A DNA stretch of 64,000 nt, taken from the NCBI GenBank assembly GCA_900100895.1, contig FMTX01000010.1, positions 124,001-188,000 on the forward strand, read 5' to 3'. The notes under the pieces were generated by a model that made no database searches, was not told where the DNA came from, and saw only the letters and a program-made list of their open reading frames with translations. This DNA is from Lachnospiraceae bacterium YSD2013 (GTDB taxonomy: Bacteria; Bacillota; Clostridia; Lachnospirales; Lachnospiraceae). Positions 8,802-17,018 of this stretch are shown piece after piece; position 1 is the first letter of the stretch; each line of letters begins with the position of its first letter. The position numbers and the translations under genes were made by a program.

Positions 8802-8845
8802 AAAATAGCAAATTTGTTATCGATGGTCAATAACAAATTTGCTAT
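8802..8845 (-). promoter_or_regulatory. Promoter and paired operators of the HigA-like gene
   Basis: Minus-strand -35 TTGACC (8825-8830), 17-bp spacer, -10 TATTTT (8802-8807). Two 16-bp arms (8805-8820 and 8830-8845) are perfect inverted copies, and each contains the palindrome CAAATTTG (8809-8816 and 8834-8841; centres 25 bp apart). One arm covers the -35 upstream edge and the other the spacer and -10, as expected for two repressor dimers. Confidence 0.65.
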
Positions 8846-8875
8846 AAGTGGAAATCATATGCTGCTAAAAAATGA

Positions 8876-9559
8876 CTATTGATTTACAAACCGGTTCTCA
8901 CTACCGGCCGGCGGCACCACGCTTTGATTCTCCTCAACATAGAACTTTTCGGGATTGGTAATCCAGCAGGCAATCAAGGTCTGGGAAGCGCCGGTTATAA
9001 ATGACGAGATAACCTCAGCCGGATTGGTAAAGCCAAGCACAGAACCTTTTCCGAAAAGAACAGAAAGGAAAAAGAAAGCTTCAATAGCCAGTACCACAAT
9101 CCATAATCGCTTATCAAAAACACTGATGTCTCTTATTTTTTCTCTCTGAAGTTCATAAAGCGTTATGGCGAAAACCGAGGCTCCCAGCACACCGTTTAAC
9201 ATAATTGTTTTACTGTTAATATTCGCGTTCATCTCATCTGCGAATCGGCTCGCACTGGGTAACATTACAGCAGGCAACACAAACAACACAAGAGCTACAA
9301 TAATTATAATCAACAATACCTTGGTAAGCTTTCTGATTCTCTGTGGCTCATTCTTTCTGAACGCGTCAAAATAACACCAGTAGATCAGCATTCCTATACC
9401 CAACACTATCGGCATTGTAATAAACAATACCCACCTTAGTTCTTTGGGATATTGAAAAATACTCAAAATTCCTATAATCGCAACAAACGCCATCCCAACG
9501 AGTTGCACTATAAGCGCAACATACAGCTGCGTCCCCAACGTAGTTCTTTTTTTACCCAT
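8876..9559 (-). CDS. Integral membrane protein, unknown function
   Basis: About 227 residues with six hydrophobic segments: near 12-33, 45-63, 83-103, 125-140, 153-170 and 185-203. A hydrophilic tail carries no recognised motif. I do not recognise the family. ATG at 9559 is preferred over ATG at 9565 because AAGGAG then sits 7 bases away instead of 1. No good promoter lies between the terminator-like hairpin at 9587-9637 and this start, so it is either read through from glgA or has a promoter upstream of that hairpin. Confidence 0.72.
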   Translation of the reverse strand: MGKKRTTLGTQLYVALIVQLVGMAFVAIIGILSIFQYPKELRWVLFITMPIVLGIGMLIYWCYFDAFRKNEPQRIRKLTKVLLIIIIVALVLFVLPAVMLPSASRFADEMNANINSKTIMLNGVLGASVFAITLYELQREKIRDISVFDKRLWIVVLAIEAFFFLSVLFGKGSVLGFTNPAEVISSFITGASQTLIACWITNPEKFYVEENQSVVPPAGSENRFVNQ

Positions 9560-9586
9560 TACCATTCTCCTTTTTGATATTTTTAT

Positions 9587-9637
9587 AAAAAAACAAGGTC
9601 ACGAAATCATTTTACCCCTGGGTTTCGGTGGCCTTGT
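9587..9637 (-). terminator. Intrinsic terminator downstream of glgA
   Basis: Minus-strand ACAAGGCCACCGAAA pairs with TTTCGTGACCTTGT (minor mismatches) and is followed by seven T. It lies 27 bases before the next gene, so it may also act as an attenuator of that gene. Confidence 0.7.
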
Positions 9638-9657
9638 AATTTCTATTTTATTAGGCC

Positions 9658-9781
9658 GGTTGATTGGCTTTAGCCAATAATTACCTAATGAAATCCTGCA
9701 GTGCCTTCATATTTTTAGCGAAAAAGCCCGCTAAAAATATTCATATCCGACTGGTTGATTGGCTTTAGCCAATCAACCAGT
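9658..9781. repeat. Duplicated 21-bp element and nested hairpins at the glgA 3' end
   Basis: An identical 21-bp segment occurs at 9658-9678 and 9753-9773; each contains the dyad ATTGGCTTTAGCCAAT. The second copy extends into a 15-bp perfect stem (9750-9764 with 9769-9783, 4-nt loop) that includes the last codons and stop of glgA. Between the copies is another 12-bp stem (9709-9720 with 9729-9740). The pattern suggests a local duplication of the gene end. Confidence 0.6.
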
Positions 9782-11210
9782 CGTACATTTCCTGATACTT
9801 CAGCGCGCTCTTGTGCCATGAGAAATCGCAGGCCATGGCGCGGTCGATGAGCTTGTTCCATTCGCGTTTCTTGTCGTAGTAGATGCGCTCGGCGTTGCGG
9901 ATGCATGCGAGCATCTCGTGGGCATTGTAATTGGTAAAAGAAAATCCCGTGCCCTTGCTCTCATACTCGTTGTAAGGCTCTACAGTGTCCTTTAAGCCGC
10001 CTGTCTCGCGTACGATGGGAATTGTACCGTAGCGAAGCGCGATGAGCTGTGAAAGGCCGCAGGGCTCGAATAACGAAGGCATTAAGAATGCATCGCAGGA
10101 AGCGTATACTCTGTGAGCAAGATCGTCCGAGTAATAAATATTGGCGGATACCTTGTCGCCGTACTTCCAGTCGAAGTGGCGGAACATGTTCTCATAGCGT
10201 TCCTCGCCGGTTCCTACCACTACTATCTGGACGTTGTCCTGACAAAGTTCGTCCATCACGTAAGCTATGAGATCGAGACCTTTCTGGTCGGTAAGGCGTG
10301 AGATAATGCCTATCATCATGGTCTTGGCATTAACTGCAAGCCCTAACTCCGCCTGCAGAGCAGTCTTGTTCTTTACTTTTTCTTTTCTGAAAGTGATTGC
10401 GTCGTAAGGATACTTAAGTGCCTTGTCCGTTGCGGGATTGAACTCCTCGTAGTCGATACCGTTGACGATACCGCGCAGGTCGTTGGCACGCGCTCCCAGC
10501 AAGCCGTTTAAGCCTTCGCCGTAGAAGTCTGTCATAATCTCCTGAGCGTATGTGGCGCTTACGGTTGTGATAGCGTCGGCATATACAAGTCCGCCCTTTA
10601 AAAGGTTAGCATCTTTGTATGCTTCAAGCTTGTCTGAGGTAAAGAAATAGTCGGAAAGACCGGTGATGTTTTTAACAGCCTTAACGTCCCATTTACCCTG
10701 GAATTTAAGGTTGTGAATGGTCATAACGCTCTTGATGCCGCGGTAGAACTCGTTGCCCATAAAGCGTTCCTTAAGATATACGGGCACAAGGCCGGTCTGC
10801 CAGTCATGACAATGTATTACATCGGGTTTAAAATCTAAAAGCGGAAGTGCCGAAAGAACGGCCTTCGAAAAGTATGCATATTTCTCAATTTCAAATAAAG
10901 GATCGTTGCCGTAAGGCTTAAGTCCGTTAAAGTAATATTCGCTGTCGATAAAGTAATAAGTGATACCTTCCTCTACCGCCGTAAGTACTCCCACATACTC
11001 ATTCTTCCAGTTGTAATCCATATAGAAATGGGTCACATACTGCATCTTGGCCTTTACTTCATCGCGCATGCATGCGTACTTGGGCATGAATACGCGAACG
11101 TCGAAGTATCTCTTGTCGATACATTTGGGAAGCGACCCCACAACGTCCGCAAGGCCTCCTGTTTTGATAAAAGGTACACCCTCACTTGCAACAAACAAAA
11201 TCTTTTTCAT
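9765..11210 (-). CDS. glgA: Glycogen synthase (ADP-glucose type)
   Basis: A 481-residue GT5 glycosyltransferase, the normal length for bacterial GlgA. It transfers glucose from ADP-glucose to the growing alpha-1,4-glucan. The N-terminal nucleotide-sugar motif KTGGLADVVGSLPK is present near residues 16-29, and the C-terminal GT-B site has PSLFEPCGLSQLIALRYG and RETGGLKDTV. I take ATG at 11210, preceded by GGAGAATACC; a longer frame would start with TTG. No other glg genes are nearby; the upstream neighbour is tcdA, 38 bases away. The stop codon lies in the loop of a strong hairpin. Confidence 0.96.
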   Translation of the reverse strand: MKKILFVASEGVPFIKTGGLADVVGSLPKCIDKRYFDVRVFMPKYACMRDEVKAKMQYVTHFYMDYNWKNEYVGVLTAVEEGITYYFIDSEYYFNGLKPYGNDPLFEIEKYAYFSKAVLSALPLLDFKPDVIHCHDWQTGLVPVYLKERFMGNEFYRGIKSVMTIHNLKFQGKWDVKAVKNITGLSDYFFTSDKLEAYKDANLLKGGLVYADAITTVSATYAQEIMTDFYGEGLNGLLGARANDLRGIVNGIDYEEFNPATDKALKYPYDAITFRKEKVKNKTALQAELGLAVNAKTMMIGIISRLTDQKGLDLIAYVMDELCQDNVQIVVVGTGEERYENMFRHFDWKYGDKVSANIYYSDDLAHRVYASCDAFLMPSLFEPCGLSQLIALRYGTIPIVRETGGLKDTVEPYNEYESKGTGFSFTNYNAHEMLACIRNAERIYYDKKREWNKLIDRAMACDFSWHKSALKYQEMYDWLIG

Positions 11211-11248
11211 GGTATTCTCCAATCAAAATTTTTATTCGAACAATTACT

Positions 11249-11935
11249 TTAATCCTTAATCAAATCTCTTACTATCTCGCCGGCAATCATAAGCCCCGCT
11301 ACCGGAGGCACAAAAGAAATGCTCGCGGGAGTCCTAAGTCCCGTCTTAACAGGCAATTCTTTGGAAAAAAGAACCTTTACCTTCTTGATTCCGCGATCCT
11401 TAAGTTCCTTGCGCATTACCTTGGCAAGGGGACACACCTCAGTCTTGCTGATGTCTGCAATCTGAAACTGTCCGGGGTCAAGCTTATTGCCCGTTCCCAT
11501 GGAGGAAATCACGGGCGTTCCGGCTTCCTTGCACTTAATTATTATCTCAATCTTGGCCGTAACTGTGTCCACACAATCGGCCACGTAATCTAACTTCTTA
11601 AAATCTATAATACTACTGTTCTCGGGTAAAAAAAAGCAGTCATGAACAGTTACTTCAATGTTCGGATTAATGTCCTTAAGCCTCGCAAGAAAAGCATCGG
11701 TCTTCTTCATTCCGAGGGTTGAGTGAAGTGCTATCACCTGTCGATTGATATTAGTTATGTTAACCGTATCGTGATCCACCAGCACAAGATGACCCACTCC
11801 GGCACGCGCCAAAGCCTCGCATACATAACCGCCCACGCCGCCAAGTCCGAATACCGCAACGGTCTTGTTATGTAAACTAGCTACTTTATCTTCACCTATT
11901 AACTTTTCGGTTCTGTCAAAAATCGACTCAGGCAA
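11249..11935 (-). CDS. tcdA: tRNA threonylcarbamoyladenosine dehydratase
   Basis: A 228-residue ThiF/HesA/E1-like protein. The ATP-binding Rossmann loop is FGLGGVGGYVCEALAR near residues 29-44, with DHDTVNITNINRQ downstream and a cysteine-containing CVDTVTAKI segment near residue 118. TcdA (formerly CsdL/YgdL) converts t6A37 in ANN-decoding tRNAs to the cyclic ct6A form using ATP. Length and motifs match the family. It overlaps the upstream membrane-protein gene by 8 bases, so the two are cotranscribed; glgA follows. Confidence 0.93.
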   Translation of the reverse strand: MPESIFDRTEKLIGEDKVASLHNKTVAVFGLGGVGGYVCEALARAGVGHLVLVDHDTVNITNINRQVIALHSTLGMKKTDAFLARLKDINPNIEVTVHDCFFLPENSSIIDFKKLDYVADCVDTVTAKIEIIIKCKEAGTPVISSMGTGNKLDPGQFQIADISKTEVCPLAKVMRKELKDRGIKKVKVLFSKELPVKTGLRTPASISFVPPVAGLMIAGEIVRDLIKD

Positions 11936-13121
11936 AATACGTTACCCCCGAATAGAGTATAGTTAGATAATTGATGCCGCTCACCACATGCCATACAAGC
12001 GCTGCCGCTGCAACACAGCATATTATCTTAACAACAATACTTGTTTTTTCGACAAAAAGATCTTTAAACATCTTAATCATCGATGAAACGAAAAGGAAGA
12101 ACAACGATATGGAATATCCCCACATAAAGTTGCTGTCAAGCGCACGCTCGCCGGTCTCTATGAAGAAAAATACCTCAACAAATCCAACCGCCCACATCAC
12201 AAGCGACCAGAAATAATACTTGTCCTTATAAAAATCCTTAATATGCGCCAGCAAAAGAATAACCGGGAACAGCACGGAAAGAATGAGCGCTGCCTTGGGA
12301 TGGTCGCCCCTCATGCTAAGAGCCGCAAAAGGCTTAATTGCATACCCGTTAGAGCCGTCGGTACCGGACAATACGATGCTTTGAAGCACCATAACAGCCA
12401 TAGGCGGAACAACGCTTAAAGCCATAAAGAACACGTTCCAAAATTTAGTCTTCCTACACAAATCCCTGATAAGAACAATAGCAAGTACCGGCGCAAAGAC
12501 AGTTAAAAAGCTGGCTTTAAAGCCTGTTGTAACTGTAAGAAGAAGCGTAAAAAGAAGCCACTTCCCAACCGACACTTTATCCTTATAATCATCATACAAT
12601 TTAAGGAAAACAATCATCGTAAGAATTGCAAAGAATCGCATAAACGTATAAGTGGAATTGTGCCACATATTCGGGCTCTGATAACCGATATAATGCGCAC
12701 GATTAGCGGCTTTAACGTAGAAAGCGATAAGTATGTTACCGGCAAAAGCAATAACCCATATGAGCGGATCGTATAATTCTACTCCGCTTCTTTTTAACAC
12801 ATCGCGCACGAGCTTAGCCGTAAGAGGAATTGCGCCCACAGTAAGAATAGCAAGCAAAGTTGCTATCAACATAAGAGCCGCTTCAAATCTCACAATTTTC
12901 GCAAAGAACAAATAAACAAAAGCGGCAAGACTGTGATAATACCCGTCAACAACAGCCATTCTGATGTGAACCGCGGTATCCGATTCAAAGTTATTCGCTC
13001 CGTTATATAAGACTGCCGTCTGATTAAAGTACAGCATAAACAGCACAACAAAGTACATCATCAAAAAGAATATGTACATCATTTTGAGTGGTCTTTTTCT
13101 CTGTTCCCAATCTATGCCCAT
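11928..13121 (-). CDS. Polytopic membrane protein, possible GT-C-like enzyme
   Basis: A 397-residue protein with about ten hydrophobic segments spread over its length, beginning MMYIFFLMMYFVVLFMLYF. A large first loop contains FESDTAVHIRMAVVDGYYHS, an acidic D next to a helix start that recalls the catalytic loop of GT-C glycosyltransferases, but I cannot assign a family. It starts immediately after the recN stop and overlaps tcdA, so it lies inside the housekeeping transcript. In many sporulating Clostridia this position after recN is taken by spoIVB. Confidence 0.8.
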   Translation of the reverse strand: MGIDWEQRKRPLKMMYIFFLMMYFVVLFMLYFNQTAVLYNGANNFESDTAVHIRMAVVDGYYHSLAAFVYLFFAKIVRFEAALMLIATLLAILTVGAIPLTAKLVRDVLKRSGVELYDPLIWVIAFAGNILIAFYVKAANRAHYIGYQSPNMWHNSTYTFMRFFAILTMIVFLKLYDDYKDKVSVGKWLLFTLLLTVTTGFKASFLTVFAPVLAIVLIRDLCRKTKFWNVFFMALSVVPPMAVMVLQSIVLSGTDGSNGYAIKPFAALSMRGDHPKAALILSVLFPVILLLAHIKDFYKDKYYFWSLVMWAVGFVEVFFFIETGERALDSNFMWGYSISLFFLFVSSMIKMFKDLFVEKTSIVVKIICCVAAAALVWHVVSGINYLTILYSGVTYFA

Positions 13122-14807
13122 TTATACCGTTCCCTTTCGCTCATTGGCCTTGGCCTTTAATTCTCTTGCATTGGTAAGTGTTGCTTCATCAAGGGAATCC
13201 GAGCCTAACATTCTCGCAAGTTCTCTTATCTCTCCGTCACCGTCAAGTCTTAAAATGTTGGTAACGGTACTTCCGTCCTCGACGTTCTTAACTATCTCAA
13301 AGTGCGAATCGGCAGAAGCCGCAATCTGTGCAAGGTGAGTAATCGCTATAACCTGATGCTCTCTTGCAAGGCGGGACAATCTTCCCGATACTTCCCATGC
13401 GGTACGACCGCTGATACCTGCGTCAATCTCGTCAAAAATAAGTGCATCGACTTCATCACGCTTGGCTAAGATTGTCTTAATCGCAAGCATGATTCTTGAA
13501 AGTTCACCGCCGCTTGCCACGTTCTTGATAGGCTTCATGGGCTCGCCGGGGTTAGTTGAAATCATGAACTCAACATTATCAAAGCCATTCTTGTTTACAA
13601 CACTCTCACTGCTTTCGATAAGAACATTAAATCTTGCATCAAGGAAGCTAAGCGACAAAAGTTCGCTTGCCAAAAGCTTGGAAAAATCTTCCGCCGCGCT
13701 CTTACGAAGTTCACTCAAGGTATGAGCCTTAGCCACATAATCTGCAAGTGCAGCGTCCGTATCCTTTTTAAGTTTCTCTATGTAATCCGTCAGATTCTCG
13801 AGTTTCTCAAGTTCTGCCGACTTTTCTTCGTAATAGTCCAAAATCTTTTGAATAGTGGAGCCGAATTTAAGCTTCAAACTGTTGATAATGTTAAGACGCT
13901 CTTCGGTCTTAACAAAGTCTTCTTCGGAAAATTCAAGACTCTCGGCGTAGCGTGATGCTTCAAGCGAAAAATCGCCGAGCATATCCTCGACATTCGCAAG
14001 AGCTTCTGCCATCTTCTCGGCGCCCTCATCAAGTCCCGAAGCCTTTCTCATAAGACCCAAAGCTCTCGACACAAGGCTTCCCGCGTCGCCTTCAGCCCCG
14101 CCTGATATAAGTGCCATGGATTCATTGACATACCCAAGCAGTTTCTCGGCAGACTGCATCTTCTTATAGGCTTCTTCAAGTTCTTCGTCTTCGCCGATTA
14201 CAAGCTCTGCAGCCTCAATCTCGTCGCACTCGTACTTAAGAAGGCTTATCTCGCGTTCTCTGCCTTCGGACTTAGAGGATGCGTTCTCAAGTTCTTCTTT
14301 TAACGTATTGAAATGTTCGCAGGCCAACGCTACTTCTTTTAACGCGTCACGTACCTTATCTCCGCCAAAAGCATCTATCATGTCGCGCTGCTTAACGTTG
14401 TTAAGGAGCGACTGATGCTCATGCTGTCCGTGTATGTCAAGAAGACCGCCCGCAAGTTCCTTAACCTGCTTGGCCGGCACTATCTCTCCGTTAATCTTAA
14501 ATACGTTCTTGGTGGGGGTAATTTTTCTGGACACGACGACCGTTCCTTCATCGGCCGTAATTTCCATAGATTCAAGGGTCTTTCGGGCAGATTCGTTAAG
14601 AGAAAAAACAAGCTCTACATAAGCTTCTTCCTCCCCCGTACGTATAATCTCCTTATCTGCCTTGGCTCCAAGGGCTAAATTCACGGAACCAAGCAACACT
14701 GATTTACCGGCACCCGTTTCGCCGGTCAAAATGTTAAGCCCCTTGGTGAAAGAAATCTCACAATCCTTAATAAGGGCAAGATTTCTTACATGCATATACT
14801 CTAACAT
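13122..14807 (-). CDS. recN: DNA repair protein RecN
   Basis: A 561-residue SMC-like ATPase of standard RecN length. Walker A GETGAGKS lies near residues 29-36, the long central part (about 150-370) is a glutamate-rich coiled coil, and the C-terminal ABC signature ASGGELSRIMLAIK and Walker B ALIFDEIDAGISG follow. RecN acts early in double-strand break repair, holding DNA ends or sister molecules. The start at 14807 has a modest AAAAGG site. It sits downstream of argR with a 50-base gap, an order conserved in Firmicutes. Confidence 0.97.
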   Translation of the reverse strand: MLEYMHVRNLALIKDCEISFTKGLNILTGETGAGKSVLLGSVNLALGAKADKEIIRTGEEEAYVELVFSLNESARKTLESMEITADEGTVVVSRKITPTKNVFKINGEIVPAKQVKELAGGLLDIHGQHEHQSLLNNVKQRDMIDAFGGDKVRDALKEVALACEHFNTLKEELENASSKSEGREREISLLKYECDEIEAAELVIGEDEELEEAYKKMQSAEKLLGYVNESMALISGGAEGDAGSLVSRALGLMRKASGLDEGAEKMAEALANVEDMLGDFSLEASRYAESLEFSEEDFVKTEERLNIINSLKLKFGSTIQKILDYYEEKSAELEKLENLTDYIEKLKKDTDAALADYVAKAHTLSELRKSAAEDFSKLLASELLSLSFLDARFNVLIESSESVVNKNGFDNVEFMISTNPGEPMKPIKNVASGGELSRIMLAIKTILAKRDEVDALIFDEIDAGISGRTAWEVSGRLSRLAREHQVIAITHLAQIAASADSHFEIVKNVEDGSTVTNILRLDGDGEIRELARMLGSDSLDEATLTNARELKAKANERKGTV

Positions 14808-14857
14808 AATTTCTGCCTTTTCTCTCCCGGAGTTTGGCTATATCTATCTTAAGGGTA

Positions 14858-15310
14858 CTAGTCCCCTATGATACTTTGAATCTTTGACATAACGGCCTTG
14901 GTATCTTCTACCGTTCTGATGGCCATCATGATGGTATCGTCACCTGCAATTGTGCCCACAATCTCGGTGAACTTAAGTGAATCTATAGCTGCGGCAACCG
15001 CCATAGCCATACCCGACACAGTCTTTATAACAAGAATGTTCTGAGCCATATCGATGGATACAAATCCGTCTGTAAGGACTCTTCTGTACTTCTCGTCAAG
15101 CTCATGGTCGTTGTCTACGTCAATAGCGTATTTCTGGCGTCCGTTGCCAAGATTCTTCTTGTAAAGATGCAGATTGTTGATATCTCTCGAAACGGTGGCC
15201 TGTGTAACCGAAAAGCCCGCCTCTTCGAGTCTCTTGCAGAGTTCATCCTGCGTATCGATATCATACTTCTCTATAAGTTCCAGAATTTTCTTATGTCTGT
15301 TATTCTTCAC
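14858..15310 (-). CDS. argR: Arginine repressor
   Basis: A 150-residue ArgR/AhrC regulator. Residues 1-70 form the winged helix (ELIEKYDIDTQDELCKRLEE, then VTQATVSRDINNLHL), and residues 80-150 form the arginine-binding hexamerisation domain with GTIAGDDTIMMAIR. It represses arginine biosynthesis and activates catabolism when bound to arginine. The start codon is GTG (15310), with AAGGGG six bases upstream. No arginine genes are nearby; linkage to recN and nadK is a conserved Firmicutes order. Confidence 0.96.
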   Translation of the reverse strand: MKNNRHKKILELIEKYDIDTQDELCKRLEEAGFSVTQATVSRDINNLHLYKKNLGNGRQKYAIDVDNDHELDEKYRRVLTDGFVSIDMAQNILVIKTVSGMAMAVAAAIDSLKFTEIVGTIAGDDTIMMAIRTVEDTKAVMSKIQSIIGD

Positions 15311-15336
15311 TGTAATCCCCTTTTGCTCGGTGCGAC

Positions 15337-16194
15337 TTAGTCGTTCATTTTCTTTTGCAGAATTTCAAGGAAGCTTTCTTTCTTAAGCTTGATGATTCTG
15401 GTGCGTCTCTCGCTTCTTCTTAAGACAAAAGAATCACCCGTCTTAAGGTCGAAGTGTGCGGCTCCGTCGCTCATGGCAAAAGCAGCCTGCTCGCCACCGT
15501 TCTTGGCGTCTTTAATCTCTATGTAGACTTCGTCCTCGCCCGCTAAGATAATGCTGCGGGAATTCATGGTATGAGGACATACGGGAGTCATTACAAGTAA
15601 GTCTGCGCAAGGCTCCACAATGGGGCCGCCTGCAGAAAGGTTGTAACCTGTGGAACCTGTGGGTGTCGATACGATAACACCATCTGCTCCGTAGCTCTTT
15701 AAGAACTGTCCGTTCACATATACGTCGAAATTAATCGCTCTGAAAGGAAGTGACTTAAGAACCGCAATGTCATTAAGTGCCATGGTATGAGCAACCGACT
15801 GACCGTCTCTTAAAATGTTTCCTTCAAGCATCATACGCTCTTCGATGAAGTAATCGCCCGAAATAAGCTTCTCAAGTGCTTCGGTGATATGAGACTTTTC
15901 AACTTCCGCAAGGTATCCGAGGCTTCCTAAGTTCACGCCGAGAATCGGAACCTCCTCTTCCACGAAATCTCTTGCGGCTCTGAGCATGGTGCCGTCTCCG
16001 CCGAGTACGATTACGGCATCGGGACGGTTTTCTTTGTCAAAGAAAGAAGCTTCTTCCTTGCCGTAGATTTTCTTATCGTCCATTACCTCAATCTGTACGG
16101 TCTTGCCGTTCTTTTCAAGGAAATCCTTAATCGTGTTTGTAATCTTGAATCCTTCATCCTTGGATTCATTGGTGCGTACCAGAAAGCGATTCAT
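15337..16194 (-). CDS. nadK: NAD kinase
   Basis: A 285-residue ATP-NAD kinase that makes NADP. The signature GGDGTML is at residues 65-71, the second conserved block STPTGSTGYNLSAGGPIVEP is in the middle, and the beta-rich C-terminal domain follows. ATG at 16194 follows GGAGAAGTT. It lies 16 bases after tlyA and 26 before argR in the operon. Confidence 0.96.
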   Translation of the reverse strand: MNRFLVRTNESKDEGFKITNTIKDFLEKNGKTVQIEVMDDKKIYGKEEASFFDKENRPDAVIVLGGDGTMLRAARDFVEEEVPILGVNLGSLGYLAEVEKSHITEALEKLISGDYFIEERMMLEGNILRDGQSVAHTMALNDIAVLKSLPFRAINFDVYVNGQFLKSYGADGVIVSTPTGSTGYNLSAGGPIVEPCADLLVMTPVCPHTMNSRSIILAGEDEVYIEIKDAKNGGEQAAFAMSDGAAHFDLKTGDSFVLRRSERRTRIIKLKKESFLEILQKKMND

Positions 16195-16210
16195 AACTTC
16201 TCCATTCCAA

Positions 16211-17014
16211 TCACTTGTCGAGTGATTCGTGTGCTTTATTGACTGTTGATTCTATATCGGGCTCGAAGGCGCTGCCTTCGGTGTCTTTCTTCATGTATAG
16301 CAGGTACTCTATGTTGCCTTCGGGACCTCTTATGGGCGAATAATCAAGGCCGCATATTGCAAATCCTACGGACTTGGCATAGTCGATTACCTTGTTGATG
16401 ACGGCTTCGTGGACTTTCTTGTCGCGCACGACGCCTTTCTTGCCGACTTCTTCTCTGCCTGCTTCAAACTGGGGCTTAATGAGGCATACCATGTAGCCTC
16501 CGTCCTTAAGTATCTTAACCGCCGGCTCCAAAATCTTCGTAAGCGAAATAAAGGATACGTCACATGACGCAAAATCGGGCACATCCGGCAAGTCTGTGGG
16601 CTCCACATAGCGAAAATTGGTCTTTTCCATGCAGACGACTCTCTCGTCGTTGCGAAGGCTCCATGCAAGCTGGCCGTGACCTACATCTATAGAATACACC
16701 TTTACGGCTCCGTTTTGGAGCATGCAATCGGTAAATCCTCCGGTGGAAGCTCCGATGTCCATACACACCGCGCCGTTTAGGTCTATCGGGAACACCGCCA
16801 AAGCTTTCTCAAGCTTCAGTCCGCCGCGGCTTACATATTTGAGCTTGTCGCCGCGTACTTCTATTTTAATTTTCTCGGGGTCAAACATGGTGCCGGCTTT
16901 GTCTTCGCGCTGACCGTTTACGAACACGTCTCCGCTCATAATAACGGTCTTAGCCTTTTCTCTTGACTCGCACAGCCCCTGACTGACCAGTAGTACATCC
17001 AGTCTTTCCTTCAT
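16211..17014 (-). CDS. tlyA: TlyA family RNA methyltransferase / putative hemolysin-type
   Basis: A 267-residue protein with an S4 RNA-binding domain (residues ~3-60, RLDVLLVSQGLCESREKAK) and an FtsJ-like SAM methyltransferase domain (CMDIGASTGGFTDCMLQNGA near residues 82-101). TlyA proteins 2'-O-methylate rRNA in mycobacteria; the Firmicutes orthologue (YqxC) is less studied. It begins four bases after the dxs stop. The 7-bp stem AATCACT/AGTGATT at its stop codon is short and has no U-tract. Confidence 0.92.
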   Translation of the reverse strand: MKERLDVLLVSQGLCESREKAKTVIMSGDVFVNGQREDKAGTMFDPEKIKIEVRGDKLKYVSRGGLKLEKALAVFPIDLNGAVCMDIGASTGGFTDCMLQNGAVKVYSIDVGHGQLAWSLRNDERVVCMEKTNFRYVEPTDLPDVPDFASCDVSFISLTKILEPAVKILKDGGYMVCLIKPQFEAGREEVGKKGVVRDKKVHEAVINKVIDYAKSVGFAICGLDYSPIRGPEGNIEYLLYMKKDTEGSAFEPDIESTVNKAHESLDK

Positions 17015-17018
17015 AATA

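Noticed and set aside
16209-16227. AATCACT/AGTGATT stem at the tlyA stop as a terminator
   Set aside because: Short stem, no U-tract, and nadK follows 16 bases later in the same operon.
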